From: Rhodospirillales bacterium
Lineage (GTDB): Bacteria; Pseudomonadota; Alphaproteobacteria; Acetobacterales; Acetobacteraceae
Length of the DNA stretch: 36,796 nucleotides
Reading direction: 5' to 3'
NCBI GenBank assembly: GCA_025352565.1
Contig: JANXTF010000108.1
Location: 1 to 36,796 of the forward strand
Below, piece after piece: positions 26,326 through 35,754 of the stretch (positions are counted from its first letter, which is position 1; every line of letters begins with the position of its first letter). The notes under the pieces are model-generated. The model made no database searches. It was not told the origin of the DNA and saw nothing but the letters and a program-made list of their open reading frames with translations. A program made the position numbers and the translations under genes.

Positions 26326-28329
26326 TCAGAGACAGGACTCCGCCTTTTCGACCGTCAGCGACATCAGTCGCAGGTTGAGCACATTGTCCGCCGCCGGCCG
26401 CCGCCCCGGCAGTGGCTCGGCCTGCAACGCCATCGTCGTCAGCGGGTCCAGCGCCAGCACTTGCATCGGCACGCACCCGCCCACGAGCATGGCGCCGGAC
26501 GCCGGGTCGATCTGCCGCGTCGGCCGCGCCACGCGCGCGCCGTTCACCCGCACGGCCAGGTCGAACGCGTCGCGATTCTCCACCGAAACCGCGTAGGTCA
26601 TCCGAAACCGCATCGCGGCCTCCGCGAAGCCCGTCGAACGGCGGAACACCATTGCCGGGCGACGCCCCGCCCGCAGATCGGCGAACGGCCCTGGCAGGTG
26701 CCAGTCCGTCGTCAGGTGCTCGGTCAACACCAGAAAGCCCGGCCCGGCCCGCGAAAAGTCCAGAGTCGTCCCCGGCTCCACGGTCAACGCCGCCTCCGCC
26801 GTTCCGGCCGTCTTCGCCAGATCGCAGGCGGCATTGAAGTTGGCGTAGGCGAAGCCCGGGATGGGATGACACAATCCGGTTGGCTGAACGCCGTAGCTCC
26901 CCAGCCGCAGCCGCGTCTGCAAGGTGAGCGGACCGTTCGCGACCACCCGGATCGCCCGGTCGCCCGACCGGCTCACCGCGTCCACGATCCGCCGCGTGAT
27001 GCGGGTTCCGGCGGTGGCCATCGTGTCCTCCCAGTCCATGATCCCGAAGAACCGCGACCCTGCCGGCAGCGAGGGGATGACGTAGGAGACCGGCTGCCCC
27101 GCCATGAAATACAGCGCGTCCCCGGCCAGCGCCGGCGGCACCTCGATCGCATACTGCCCGCGCAGGAACGGCCGATGTCCCCAATCCGGAACCGTCACCG
27201 TCACCCATGCCGCCACAGCCAGCACCCAACCAAGCCCGGCCTGGCCGCGCCCGCGCACCAGCCACCCGATCGCCACGATCGCCACCGGGCCGCACAGCAA
27301 TTCCAGCGTCACTGCGTAGCGTTGGATCGCGAACACGCCGAGCCACGCCACGAACGAGACACCGAAGAACGCCACCAGCCGCAAGCCGGCCGTACCGCGC
27401 GCGCCGGATCGCAGCAGCGCCACCAGCCCCACGGCCAACAGGCAGATCAAGGCGGCGAACCGGATATCGGTGAAACCCAACTCCGGCCGCGGCACGATCC
27501 CGACCGCCCAGCGGAACGGATATTCCACCGCGTCGATAAAGCCGCCCGGCAGGTAACGGCGGTCGATATCGGCCGTTAACGGGAAATCCGGCGAGCGGAA
27601 GATGTTGTTGTAATACGGGAAAACCGGATTGCCGAAGCGACTCCACAGCGCCCAGCACCAAGCACCCCCCACCCCCAGAAACCCCAGCCCAAGCCCCACC
27701 GAAAGCGCCGCCACGGCGCGCACCCGTGCCACGAGGCCCGGTCCATACAGCAGGCAAGCGCCCACCAGCCCGACCGCGAATGTGGCATTGGTCAGCTTCA
27801 GCGCGGTGGCGAGCCCGGCCAACGCCCCGCACGCGAGCAGCCGGGTCATGCGCGCGCAATCCATCCGCACCAGCAGCAGCACGGCGGCCAGGATTGGTAG
27901 GCTGGTGAGCGTGTCGATGAACGAGGTGCCCAACTCGGACAGCGCCATCGGGCTCGCAATGGAAATCGCCACCGCCGCGCCGACGCAGGCCCATTTCGCC
28001 GGACCTCGGCACAACGCCGCCGAAATAGCCGCCACGAACACGATGTTGAGCGATTGCGCGGCGCTCAACGCGAGGGCCGTGACGACCGACCCCCCCATGC
28101 GGAACAGCGCATAGAACGGCAAGTAGGCCAACGGGTTGAAATAGCTATGGATCAGCTGTGCCGGCGCGGCGTCCAGATCCAGACGCCCATGCACGAACGC
28201 GTACGCCGAGTAGAGATGGTAGTTCAACTGATCGGAATTGACGTCCTGGCCGCGCGCGAAGGCGAACAACATGGCGGCACATGCGGACGCGGAGGCAAGC
28301 AGCACCCACCCCAAACAGCGCCGCGCCAT
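26326..28329 (-). CDS. Multi-membrane GT-C-like glycosyltransferase-type protein, unassigned
   Basis: This is a 667-residue integral membrane protein. A first span is followed by the periplasmic motif DVNSDQLNYHLYSAYAF (Asp33 region), similar to the acidic Asp-x-x-x-Tyr-His motif of GT-C-fold enzymes that use lipid-linked sugars. About ten further hydrophobic segments extend to around residue 400. A soluble C-terminal region of about 250 residues follows, including beta-rich sequence such as FRMTYAVSVENRDAFDLAVR. The function is inferred from topology and motif only. The ATG at 28329 lies eleven bases after the stop of the HtrA-like gene; longer in-frame openings run antiparallel logic through that gene's sequence and are not real. 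It is convergent with cysE with almost no spacer. Confidence 0.7.
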   Translation of the reverse strand: MARRCLGWVLLASASACAAMLFAFARGQDVNSDQLNYHLYSAYAFVHGRLDLDAAPAQLIHSYFNPLAYLPFYALFRMGGSVVTALALSAAQSLNIVFVAAISAALCRGPAKWACVGAAVAISIASPMALSELGTSFIDTLTSLPILAAVLLLVRMDCARMTRLLACGALAGLATALKLTNATFAVGLVGACLLYGPGLVARVRAVAALSVGLGLGFLGVGGAWCWALWSRFGNPVFPYYNNIFRSPDFPLTADIDRRYLPGGFIDAVEYPFRWAVGIVPRPELGFTDIRFAALICLLAVGLVALLRSGARGTAGLRLVAFFGVSFVAWLGVFAIQRYAVTLELLCGPVAIVAIGWLVRGRGQAGLGWVLAVAAWVTVTVPDWGHRPFLRGQYAIEVPPALAGDALYFMAGQPVSYVIPSLPAGSRFFGIMDWEDTMATAGTRITRRIVDAVSRSGDRAIRVVANGPLTLQTRLRLGSYGVQPTGLCHPIPGFAYANFNAACDLAKTAGTAEAALTVEPGTTLDFSRAGPGFLVLTEHLTTDWHLPGPFADLRAGRRPAMVFRRSTGFAEAAMRFRMTYAVSVENRDAFDLAVRVNGARVARPTRQIDPASGAMLVGGCVPMQVLALDPLTTMALQAEPLPGRRPAADNVLNLRLMSLTVEKAESCL

Positions 28330-28340
28330 CGCAGCCCCGC

Positions 28341-29312
28341 TCAATGCAGGCGCGGCGTCCGCAGGAAACTCGTCCGGTCGGCCGATTTCACCCGCACCGA
28401 AACGTCGCCATCGTCCCGCCCCAGCCGCAGCTTCACCGCCGTGCCCGCCTCGCCCGACGCCCAGACCTTGCGCCACAACCCGGCGAGATCGCTCACCGTC
28501 GTGTCGCCCACCGAGATGATGCGGTCGCCGGCCTGCACGCCCGCCTTGTCCGCGGGCCCACCCTCGGCCAGCCCGCCCACCACCAGCCCGCCCTCGCTCT
28601 CCATCGCATACAGCCCAAGCCATGGCTTGGGCGGCGCGGCGGTGCGCCCGGTGGTGAGCAGTTCCTCCAGGATCGGCCGCAAGGCCGTCACCGGCACGAT
28701 CATGTTCATGTCCATGCGCCGCTTGCCCTCGCCCTGCTGTAATATCAGGGACCCCGTGCCATGCAGCTTGCCGTCCGGCCCGATCAGCGCCGCGCCGCTC
28801 CAGAACGGATGCGCGGGCGCGGTGAAGATCGCGTCGTCCAGCAGATACTCCCAATATCCGGCGAACTCCTGCCGCCCGACCACCTTGGTCTCGATCGCGT
28901 GCTGCCGTCCGCCGCCGGCCGCCATGATCGCCTGCGAGCCCACCTCCAGCTTGTCCCCGTCGCCGAACTCCAGCGCCGGCAGGTTCAGCCGGCCGAGCGC
29001 CTGAACCACGCCGAAGCCGGTGCCCTGGTCATAGGCCAGCGCGTGGCCGGGCACGGCGCGGCCATCCGGCGTGATGATCCAGACCGTCTCCGCCTCGGTG
29101 ATCAGGTAGCCGATGGTCAGCACCAGCCCGTCCTCGCGGAACACCACGCCGTTGCCGGTGCGCTCGGTGCCGAGCGTCCCGGCCGTGAACGCGTCAGCCG
29201 GCACGTTCGCGCGCACGCCCACAACCGAACTCAGCACGCGCTCGAGGTCGAACTTGTAGTTGTCAGGATCAGGCTGCAGGTTTTTCGGGATTTCCCAATC
29301 GCTGTTTTTCAT
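28341..29312 (-). CDS. HtrA-fold PDZ protein with degenerate catalytic triad
   Basis: This 323-residue protein has a trypsin-like (S1C) domain followed by a PDZ domain (WLGLYAMESEGGLVVGG, then GGPADKAGVQAGDRIISVGD). Aligned by eye to HtrA, the segment TNNHVV reads TIGYLI, so the catalytic His is Tyr69. The segment SDIAL reads TGFGVV, so the catalytic Asp is Gly99. GNSGGAL reads FWSGAAL, so Ser172 remains but the oxyanion glycines are altered. Proteolysis is therefore unlikely; a binding or scaffold role is more plausible. No signal peptide is visible at the N-terminus (MKNSDWEIPKNLQPDPDNYK), although HtrA proteins are usually periplasmic. It is the first gene of a pair with the GT-C-like membrane protein and is divergent from adenine deaminase. 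Confidence 0.82.
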   Translation of the reverse strand: MKNSDWEIPKNLQPDPDNYKFDLERVLSSVVGVRANVPADAFTAGTLGTERTGNGVVFREDGLVLTIGYLITEAETVWIITPDGRAVPGHALAYDQGTGFGVVQALGRLNLPALEFGDGDKLEVGSQAIMAAGGGRQHAIETKVVGRQEFAGYWEYLLDDAIFTAPAHPFWSGAALIGPDGKLHGTGSLILQQGEGKRRMDMNMIVPVTALRPILEELLTTGRTAAPPKPWLGLYAMESEGGLVVGGLAEGGPADKAGVQAGDRIISVGDTTVSDLAGLWRKVWASGEAGTAVKLRLGRDDGDVSVRVKSADRTSFLRTPRLH

Positions 29313-29360
29313 GAGGCCGGGCCGGAGTCCTTTGAATGCGAAACTGCCATATTGGAGTGT

Positions 29361-31208
29361 ATGGACCCATCAGCAACGCCGCCAAAGGACTTCCCGCTTT
29401 CGGCCATCCCGATCCAGGGCCATCACATGCTCGAACCTTATGATCTGAACGACCCCGCCTTGCGTGACCGTGCCGTGCGGGCCGCGCGCGGGGAAGCGCC
29501 GTTCGACCTCCTGATCGTCGGAGGCACCGTGATCGATGTCGCCACCGGCGAGGCCCGCCTTGCTGATATCGGCCTCGTCGGCGCTCTGATCGCCAGCGTC
29601 CATCCGCCCGGCACGCGCCATGACGCGGCCGGGCGGATGGACGCGACCGGCCGCGTCATCGCACCCGGCCTGATCGACACGCATCTGCACATCGAAAGCT
29701 CGATGGTCACGCCCAGGCGCTACGCCGAGACGGTCGTGCCGCAGGGCACCACGACGATCTGCTGGGACCCGCATGAACTCGGCAACGTGCTGGGCCTCGA
29801 CGGCGTGCGCTGGGCGATCGAAGCCGCGCGCGACCTGCCGCTCCGCATTTTGGTGCTTGCCCCCTCCTGCGTCCCCTCGGCGCCGGGGCTGGAGCGGGCA
29901 GGGGCCACCTTCGAGGCCGCCGAGATGACCGAGATGCTTTCCTGGCCGGCGGTGGCCGGGGTCGCGGAGGTGATGGACATGCGCGGGCTGCTCGAACGCC
30001 AGCCCCACATGGCCGACATCGTGGCCGCCGGAATGGCCAGTGGAAAGCTGGTGTGCGGCCATGCGCGCGGCCTGGAGGGCGCCGACCTCCAGGCCTTCGC
30101 CGCCGGCGGCATCCAGTCCGATCACGAGATCACCTCGGGCGACGACCTGCTGGCGAAGCTGCGCGCCGGCTTCACGGTGGAACTGCGCGGCTCGCACGAC
30201 CAAGTTCTGCCCGGCGCGGTCGCGGCGCTCCGCACGCTCAAAGCCCTTCCCGCCACCCTCACCATCTGTACCGACGACGTGTTCCCGGACGATCTGGTGG
30301 ATGTGGGCGGCATGATCGACGTGCTGCGCCGTCTGGTGCGACGCGGTTTGCCGCCCATCGACGCGCTTCAGGCCGCCACGCTGAACGCGGCGCTGCGTAT
30401 CGGCCGCCGCGATCTCGGCCTGGTGGCGCCGGGGCGGCGGGCCGACCTGATCGTGCTCGCCGACCTCGACTCGTTCACGGTCGAGGCCGTCATCGTATCG
30501 GGGCAGGTGGCGGCGCGCGGCGGTCGGCTGCTGGGCGAGCTCCGTAAGGACCGTCAGCCCCTGCCTCCGCCGACCATGCGCCTCGCCCCTCTGTCCCCCG
30601 ACGATTTCCGCCTGCGCGTGCCAACCACCGGCACCGCCCGCCTTCGCACCGTGGTCACCCCCCGCTTCACCGCGTGGGGCGAGTTGGCGGTGCCGGTGGA
30701 AGGCGGCATCGGCGTTCTGCCGGAGGATGCGCTGCTGATGGCGGTGGTGCATCGCCACGGACGGGCCCCGGCTACGCCGGTCATCGGCGTGTTGCAGGAT
30801 TGGGGGCGCTGGACCGGCGCGCTGGCCACCACGGTCGCTCACGACTCGCACAACCTCGTGGTGTTCGGCCGCGACCCGGCCGACATGGCGGCGGCGGCGA
30901 ACGCGCTGATCGCATCGGGCGGCGGCATGGCGGTCGCGTCCGGCGGTGAAGTGCGCGCGCTGCTGGCATTGCCGGTGTGCGGGCTCATTTCCGACGCGCC
31001 GGCCCATGATGTGGCGGACGCCTTCCGCGCGCTCCGCCACGCGGCCGACCGGATCGCCGACTGGCTGCCGCCGCTCCGAACCTTCAAATCCGTGGTCGGC
31101 GCCTCGCTGGCCTGCAATCCCGGCCCGCATGTGACGGACATGGGGATCGCCGACGGCACCACCGGCGAGGTATTCGAGACCTTCATCGCCGCCGCCTGGC
31201 AGCCATAA
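29361..31208 (+). CDS. ade: Adenine deaminase (Ade/YicP family)
   Basis: This 615-residue amidohydrolase converts adenine to hypoxanthine in purine salvage. Metal ligands appear in GLIDTHLHIESSM (His108, His110). Family-specific segments include TTTICWDPHELGNVLG, VCGHARGLEGADLQAF, GIQSDHEITSGDDLLAKLRAG and TICTDDVFPDDLVD. The large C-terminal part after LDSFTVEAVIVSGQVAARGG matches the bacterial Ade C-terminal domain with HDSHNLVVFGRD. ATG 29361 was used, though its GGAG is only three bases away; ATG 29427 (MLEPYDLNDP, 593 residues) is closer to the usual family length and may be right. The gene is convergent with the efflux operon and 48 bases from the divergent HtrA-like gene. Confidence 0.95.
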   Translation: MDPSATPPKDFPLSAIPIQGHHMLEPYDLNDPALRDRAVRAARGEAPFDLLIVGGTVIDVATGEARLADIGLVGALIASVHPPGTRHDAAGRMDATGRVIAPGLIDTHLHIESSMVTPRRYAETVVPQGTTTICWDPHELGNVLGLDGVRWAIEAARDLPLRILVLAPSCVPSAPGLERAGATFEAAEMTEMLSWPAVAGVAEVMDMRGLLERQPHMADIVAAGMASGKLVCGHARGLEGADLQAFAAGGIQSDHEITSGDDLLAKLRAGFTVELRGSHDQVLPGAVAALRTLKALPATLTICTDDVFPDDLVDVGGMIDVLRRLVRRGLPPIDALQAATLNAALRIGRRDLGLVAPGRRADLIVLADLDSFTVEAVIVSGQVAARGGRLLGELRKDRQPLPPPTMRLAPLSPDDFRLRVPTTGTARLRTVVTPRFTAWGELAVPVEGGIGVLPEDALLMAVVHRHGRAPATPVIGVLQDWGRWTGALATTVAHDSHNLVVFGRDPADMAAAANALIASGGGMAVASGGEVRALLALPVCGLISDAPAHDVADAFRALRHAADRIADWLPPLRTFKSVVGASLACNPGPHVTDMGIADGTTGEVFETFIAAAWQP

Positions 31209-31234
31209 TCACTGATCGGCTCGGAGTTCCGTCT

Positions 31235-34200
31235 TCATTCGGCGGGGAGATCCTTGCGAGTGAAGCCTGGAACGGGCACCTGGGCGCCATAGGGCAGCCG
31301 CCATCCTTTGACGATGGCGTAGATCGCCGGGATGACGAGCAGCGTCAGGACGGTTGACGACACCATCCCCCCCACCATCGGCACCGCGATGCGGCGCATG
31401 ACCTCGGACCCGGTCCCCGTGCTCCACAGGATGGGCAGCAACCCGGCCATGATCGCGACGACAGTCATCATTTTCGGCCGCACGCGCTCCACGGCGCCGT
31501 GCATAATGGCCCGCCGCAAATCCTCGCGGGTCAACGGCGTGCCTTCCACGAGGCGAAGCTGGCGGATTTCGGCGAGCGCGTGGTCCAGGTAGATGAGCAT
31601 GATGACGCCTGTCTCGGCCGCCACCCCGGCGAGCGCGATGAAGCCGACCGTCACCGCGACACTCATGCTGTAGTCCAGCCACCACACCAGCCACCCGCCG
31701 CCCACCAGCGCGAACGGGACCGACAGCATCACGGTCAGTGTCTCGGCGATGCGGCCGAAATTGAGGAACAGCAGCACCAGGATCACAACCAGGGTCGCCG
31801 GGACGACGACCTTCAGCCTGGCCTGGGCACGTTGCAGGTATTCGAACTGGCCGCTCCACTCGACGTGGTAGCCCGGCGGCATCTTCACCTGCTCCGCCAC
31901 CTTGCGGGATGCCTCGGCCACGTAGCCGCCGAGGTCGCGGCCCTGGAGGTCGACGTAGATATAGGCAACGGGCTGCGCGTTCTCGGTGCGGATGCTGGGC
32001 GGCCCCGTGGTCACGCGCACGCTGGCGACTTGGCCGAGCGGCACCATCGCGCCGCCCGCGGTCGGCACCAGCACCTGACCCGCGATGGATTGCGGATCGT
32101 CGCGCAGGTTGCGGGGGTAGCGCACGCTCACGCCGTATCTCTCGCGTCCCTCGACCGTGGTCGTCACCGTATCGCCCCCAAGTGCCGCCGCCACCACCTT
32201 CTGGACGTCGTCCACCGACAGGCCGTAGCGCGCCGCGGCCTGTCGGTCCGGCGCGATCTCGACGTAGTGGCCACCCTCCAGCCGCTCGGCGAACGCGCTC
32301 GTCGTGCCGGGCACGGCGTTCACGACATGCTCGATTTCGGTCGCAAGGCGTTCAAGCTCGTGCAGATCCGGGCCGAACACCTTGACGCCGACCGGGGTGC
32401 GTATCCCGGTCGAAAGCATGTCGATCCGGGCCTTGATCGGCATCGACCAGGCGTTGCTGACGCCGGGAAGCTGCAACGCCGCGTTCATCTCGGCGATGAG
32501 GCCGTCGACGGTCAGGCCCGGCCGCCATTGGCCGGGAGGCTTCAGGTTGACGATGGTCTCGCTCATCTCGATCGGCGCCGGGTCGGTCGCCGTGATGGCG
32601 CGGCCCGCCTTGCCGAACACCGAGGCCACCTCCGGGAAGGACTTGATGATGCGGTCCTGGGTCTGGAGCAACTCGGCCGCCTTCGTCACGGACACCCCGG
32701 GCAGCGTCACGGGCATGAACATCAGCGTGCCCTCGTTCAGGCTCGGCATGAACTCCGTGCCAAGCCGGGAGGCGGGCCAGACGGTGGCCACCAGGATGGC
32801 ACATGCGGCGATGACCACGAGCGCCGGGACGCGGAGCACGAGGCGGATCGCCGGACGGTAGAGCCAGATCAGCGCCCGGTTGATAGGGTTCCTCGCCTCG
32901 GGGACGATGCGCCCGCGCACGAAGAACAGCATCAGCACCGGGACGAGCGTGATGGACAGCATTGCGCCGCCCGCCATGGCGAAGGTTTTGGTGTAGGCGA
33001 GCGGTTTGAACAGGCGCCCTTCCTGGTCCTCGAGCGCGAACACGGGCAGGAAGGCGGCGACGATCACGAGCAGGCTGAAGAACAGCGAAGGCCCGACCTC
33101 CTTGGCCGAGGCGATCAGCGCCGGGCCGCGCGGCTCGCCGGGCTTGAGGCGCTCGACGTGCTTATGGGCGTTCTCGATCATGACGATCGCGGCATCCACC
33201 ATGGCGCCGAGCGCGATGGCGATGCCGCCGAGGCTCATGATGTTCGAGCCGATGCCGAGCGCACGCATGCCCGCGAACGCCATCAGCACGCCGATCGGCA
33301 GGGTCAGGATGGCGACGAGCGCGCTGCGGAAATGCAGCAGAAAGATGACGCAGACGGCGGCGACGATCAGACTTTCCTCAAGCAACGTATGCTTGAGGGT
33401 CTGGATGGCTGCGTCGATGAGTTGCGAGCGGTCGTAGACAGGCTCGATGGTGACGCCCTCCGGCAGGCCCGGCCGCAACGCGTCGAGCTTGGCCTTGATG
33501 TTGCCGATGGTGGTCAGGGCATCCATGCCGTCGCGCTTCAAGGCGATGCCGCCGACCACCTCGCCCTCGCCGTTCAGCTCCGCGATGCCGCGGCGCTCGT
33601 CCGGGCCGAGCTCGATGCGCGCCACGTCCTTCAGCATCACCGCCGTGCCGGAACCGCCGGGGTCCGCCTTCAGCACGACGTTGCCCAGATCCTGCATGTT
33701 GCGCAGGTAGCCGCGGCCGCGGACCATGTATTCGGTCTCGCTCATCTCGATCGTGCGGCCGCCGACGTCGCGATTGCTGGCGCGGACCGCGTCGGACACA
33801 CGGTCGAGCGGGATGCCGAAGGCCTGGAGCTTCCTGGGATCGACGATGACCTGGTATTGCTTCTCGAACCCGCCGACGCTGGCGACCTCGGAGACGCCTT
33901 TCGCGGTCACCAGGTTGTAGCGGACGATCCAGTCCTGGATGCCGCGCAACTCCGCCAGGGTGCGTTGGGCGCCGAGCACCACATACTCGTAAACCCAGCC
34001 GACGCCGCTCGCGTCCGGCCCCAAGGCTGGCGTCACCCCCTGCGGCAGGCGTTTCGCCGCGAAGTTCAAATATTCGAGCACGCGGGAGCGCGCCCAGTAG
34101 AGGTCGGTCCCGTCCTCGAAGACGACGTAGACGAAGGACAGGCCAAAATTCGAGAACCCCCGGACCACCTTCGCATGCGGGACGGCGAGGAGCGCCGTCG

Positions 34201-34408
34201 TGAGCGGGAAGGTGACCTGATCCTCGACCACCTGCGGGGCCTGGCCGGCATACTCGGTATAGACGATCACCTGGGTGTCCGAGAGGTCCGGAAGCGCATC
34301 CAACGGCGTGTTGGCCACCGACCACACGCCGACGCCCACGATGATCAGCGTGGCCAGCAGCACCAGCATCCTGTTGCGGGCGCAGAGCTCGATCAGGCGC
34401 CCGATCAT
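31235..34408 (-). CDS. cusA: Heavy-metal RND efflux pump CusA (Cu/Ag type)
   Basis: This is a 1057-residue inner-membrane proton-driven pump. The start MIGRLIELCARNRMLVLLAT and DALPDLSDTQVIVYTEYAGQ are typical of CzcA/CusA. The mid-protein transmembrane motif GAMVDAAIVMIENAHKHVE carries proton-relay acidic residues. Methionine-containing segments GTLMFMPVTLPG and KARIDMLSTGIRTPVGVKV match the CusA methionine sites for Cu(I)/Ag(I) rather than CzcA, so monovalent copper or silver is the likely substrate. It is the last gene of a minus-strand operon after the adaptor, with an ATGA overlap (34405-34408). It converges on adenine deaminase, 26 bases apart. The outer-membrane partner upstream appears damaged. 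Confidence 0.96.
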   Translation of the reverse strand: MIGRLIELCARNRMLVLLATLIIVGVGVWSVANTPLDALPDLSDTQVIVYTEYAGQAPQVVEDQVTFPLTTALLAVPHAKVVRGFSNFGLSFVYVVFEDGTDLYWARSRVLEYLNFAAKRLPQGVTPALGPDASGVGWVYEYVVLGAQRTLAELRGIQDWIVRYNLVTAKGVSEVASVGGFEKQYQVIVDPRKLQAFGIPLDRVSDAVRASNRDVGGRTIEMSETEYMVRGRGYLRNMQDLGNVVLKADPGGSGTAVMLKDVARIELGPDERRGIAELNGEGEVVGGIALKRDGMDALTTIGNIKAKLDALRPGLPEGVTIEPVYDRSQLIDAAIQTLKHTLLEESLIVAAVCVIFLLHFRSALVAILTLPIGVLMAFAGMRALGIGSNIMSLGGIAIALGAMVDAAIVMIENAHKHVERLKPGEPRGPALIASAKEVGPSLFFSLLVIVAAFLPVFALEDQEGRLFKPLAYTKTFAMAGGAMLSITLVPVLMLFFVRGRIVPEARNPINRALIWLYRPAIRLVLRVPALVVIAACAILVATVWPASRLGTEFMPSLNEGTLMFMPVTLPGVSVTKAAELLQTQDRIIKSFPEVASVFGKAGRAITATDPAPIEMSETIVNLKPPGQWRPGLTVDGLIAEMNAALQLPGVSNAWSMPIKARIDMLSTGIRTPVGVKVFGPDLHELERLATEIEHVVNAVPGTTSAFAERLEGGHYVEIAPDRQAAARYGLSVDDVQKVVAAALGGDTVTTTVEGRERYGVSVRYPRNLRDDPQSIAGQVLVPTAGGAMVPLGQVASVRVTTGPPSIRTENAQPVAYIYVDLQGRDLGGYVAEASRKVAEQVKMPPGYHVEWSGQFEYLQRAQARLKVVVPATLVVILVLLFLNFGRIAETLTVMLSVPFALVGGGWLVWWLDYSMSVAVTVGFIALAGVAAETGVIMLIYLDHALAEIRQLRLVEGTPLTREDLRRAIMHGAVERVRPKMMTVVAIMAGLLPILWSTGTGSEVMRRIAVPMVGGMVSSTVLTLLVIPAIYAIVKGWRLPYGAQVPVPGFTRKDLPAE

Positions 34409-35754
34409 GGGGTGACGCCCTGCTGGGCGGATTTCGGTCTGGCGCCATCCGTGAACCCCTGGAGGGCCGCGCGCAGATTGCTCTCCGCGTCGATCAGGAA
34501 GTTCGCGCCGACGACGACGCGGTCGCCCGGCGCGATGCCGTCAAGCACCTGCACCCGGTCGTCGCCATGCACGCCGAGCCGCACCTGCCTCGGCTCGAAG
34601 CGACCCGCGCCACGATCGACCAGCACGACCTGGCGCGTGCCGCTGTCGAGCACCGCCGAGGCGGGGACGGACAGCACAGGCCCGGCGCCGGGCGCCCCAT
34701 CCAGCATGACGTTGGCGAACATGGCCGCACGAAGCACACCGTCGGCGTTCGGGATGACGATGCGCACACGCGCCGTCCGGGTCTCGGCTGACAGGCTTGG
34801 GTAGATGAACTCGATCTTTCCCTCGAAGGTGCGTCCGGGAAAGGCGACGAACAGCGCGCGGGCGAGCTGGCCGGGTGCGATGGAACCGATGTCCTGCTCC
34901 TGTACCTGCGCGATCAGCCAGACCGAGGACAGGTCGGCGGTCCGGTAGAGCGGCTCGCCGGCATTCACCCGCATTCCCTCCTGAACGGGCTTGTCGATCA
35001 CGGTGCCGTCGGAGGGGGCAATTATGGCGATCCGCCGGGACGATCTCCCGGTGCGGCGCAGGCGGGCGATCTCATCATCAGGCACATCCAGTGCCCGCAG
35101 CCGCTGCATGGAGGCTGTCGCCATCGCGCCGCCCATTCGCGCGGCCACGAGATATTCCTCTTCGGAGGCCACCAAATCCGGCGAGTAGACCTCCGCCAGC
35201 ATCTGGCCCCGGCGGACAGGGTCGCCGGTCGCTGCAACGGCGAGGCGCTCGATCCAACCCGCTACCTTTGTCGTCACCGTCGCAAGGTGTCGCTCGTCGA
35301 ATTGCAGGGTGCCCGTGGCGCGGATCGTTCGTCCTGCGGTCTCCCGCATCTCCGCCACCGCGGTCCGCACCCCCAGGGTCTGCAAACGGCCGGGCGTGAT
35401 GCGGACGGTGCCCGGCGGGTCGTCGCGGCTGCCGTCGTCGGCATAGACGGGCGGATAATCCATGCCCATCGAGTCCTTCTTTGGTCTCGGCGACGTGTCG
35501 GGCAGCCCCATCGGGTTGCGGTAGTAGAGGACGCGGCGATCGGCGGCGGGCGGCGGCGAAACAGCCGGTGCAGCGGCGGCGCCATCCTCGAACACCGCCC
35601 GGTAGTCCTTTCCCGCTTCGGTCTTCTTCGGGCTGGCGGCATAGAACGGCTTGCCGTCCGGGTCTTGCCAATAGAGCGGCGCCGGCCCTTCCGCTCTTGC
35701 GGCTATGGCACCGGCAAGGGCGAATGCCGCGACTACCAGGGCGGCCCGGATCAC
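34405..35754 (-). CDS. cusB: Efflux RND periplasmic adaptor CusB with duplicated metal-binding module
   Basis: This is a 449-residue membrane-fusion protein. The signal peptide (ending about AIAARA) is followed by two related short modules. Residues 27-58 (LYWQDPDGKPFYAASPKK...) and 76-108 (LYYRNPMGLPDTSPRPKKDSMGMDY...) both resemble the heavy-metal-binding domain of CusB-type adaptors. Only the second keeps the metal-binding methionines (NPMG, DSMGMDY). Then come the barrel and lipoyl parts (VTTKVAGWIERLAVAATGD, IAIIAPSDGTVIDKPVQEG) and the membrane-proximal domain (APGDRVVVGANFLIDAESNL). It links the pump CusA to the outer-membrane channel and hands over metal. The start is a GTG at 35754 overlapping the upstream stop (GTGA). 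Confidence 0.94.
   Translation of the reverse strand: MIRAALVVAAFALAGAIAARAEGPAPLYWQDPDGKPFYAASPKKTEAGKDYRAVFEDGAAAAPAVSPPPAADRRVLYYRNPMGLPDTSPRPKKDSMGMDYPPVYADDGSRDDPPGTVRITPGRLQTLGVRTAVAEMRETAGRTIRATGTLQFDERHLATVTTKVAGWIERLAVAATGDPVRRGQMLAEVYSPDLVASEEEYLVAARMGGAMATASMQRLRALDVPDDEIARLRRTGRSSRRIAIIAPSDGTVIDKPVQEGMRVNAGEPLYRTADLSSVWLIAQVQEQDIGSIAPGQLARALFVAFPGRTFEGKIEFIYPSLSAETRTARVRIVIPNADGVLRAAMFANVMLDGAPGAGPVLSVPASAVLDSGTRQVVLVDRGAGRFEPRQVRLGVHGDDRVQVLDGIAPGDRVVVGANFLIDAESNLRAALQGFTDGARPKSAQQGVTP

Noticed and set aside
26320-26330. Possible terminator between cysE and the convergent membrane-protein gene
   Set aside because: The stop codons are three bases apart and no stem-loop with a T-run could be found.
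28330-28854. N-terminal extension of the GT-C-like membrane protein across the HtrA-like gene
   Set aside because: The extra 175 residues are Arg/Gly/Ala-rich shadow sequence; a good ATG at 28329 begins the first membrane span just after the upstream stop.
28761-29360. N-terminal extension of adenine deaminase
   Set aside because: The extension is antisense to the HtrA-like gene and shows no amidohydrolase features; the family match begins after 29361.
31499-34804. Very long open frame antisense to cusA and the end of cusB (about 1100 codons)
   Set aside because: It is the complement of high-GC cusA coding sequence; the translation is His/Arg/Asp-rich with no family motif, while the opposite strand encodes a full RND pump.
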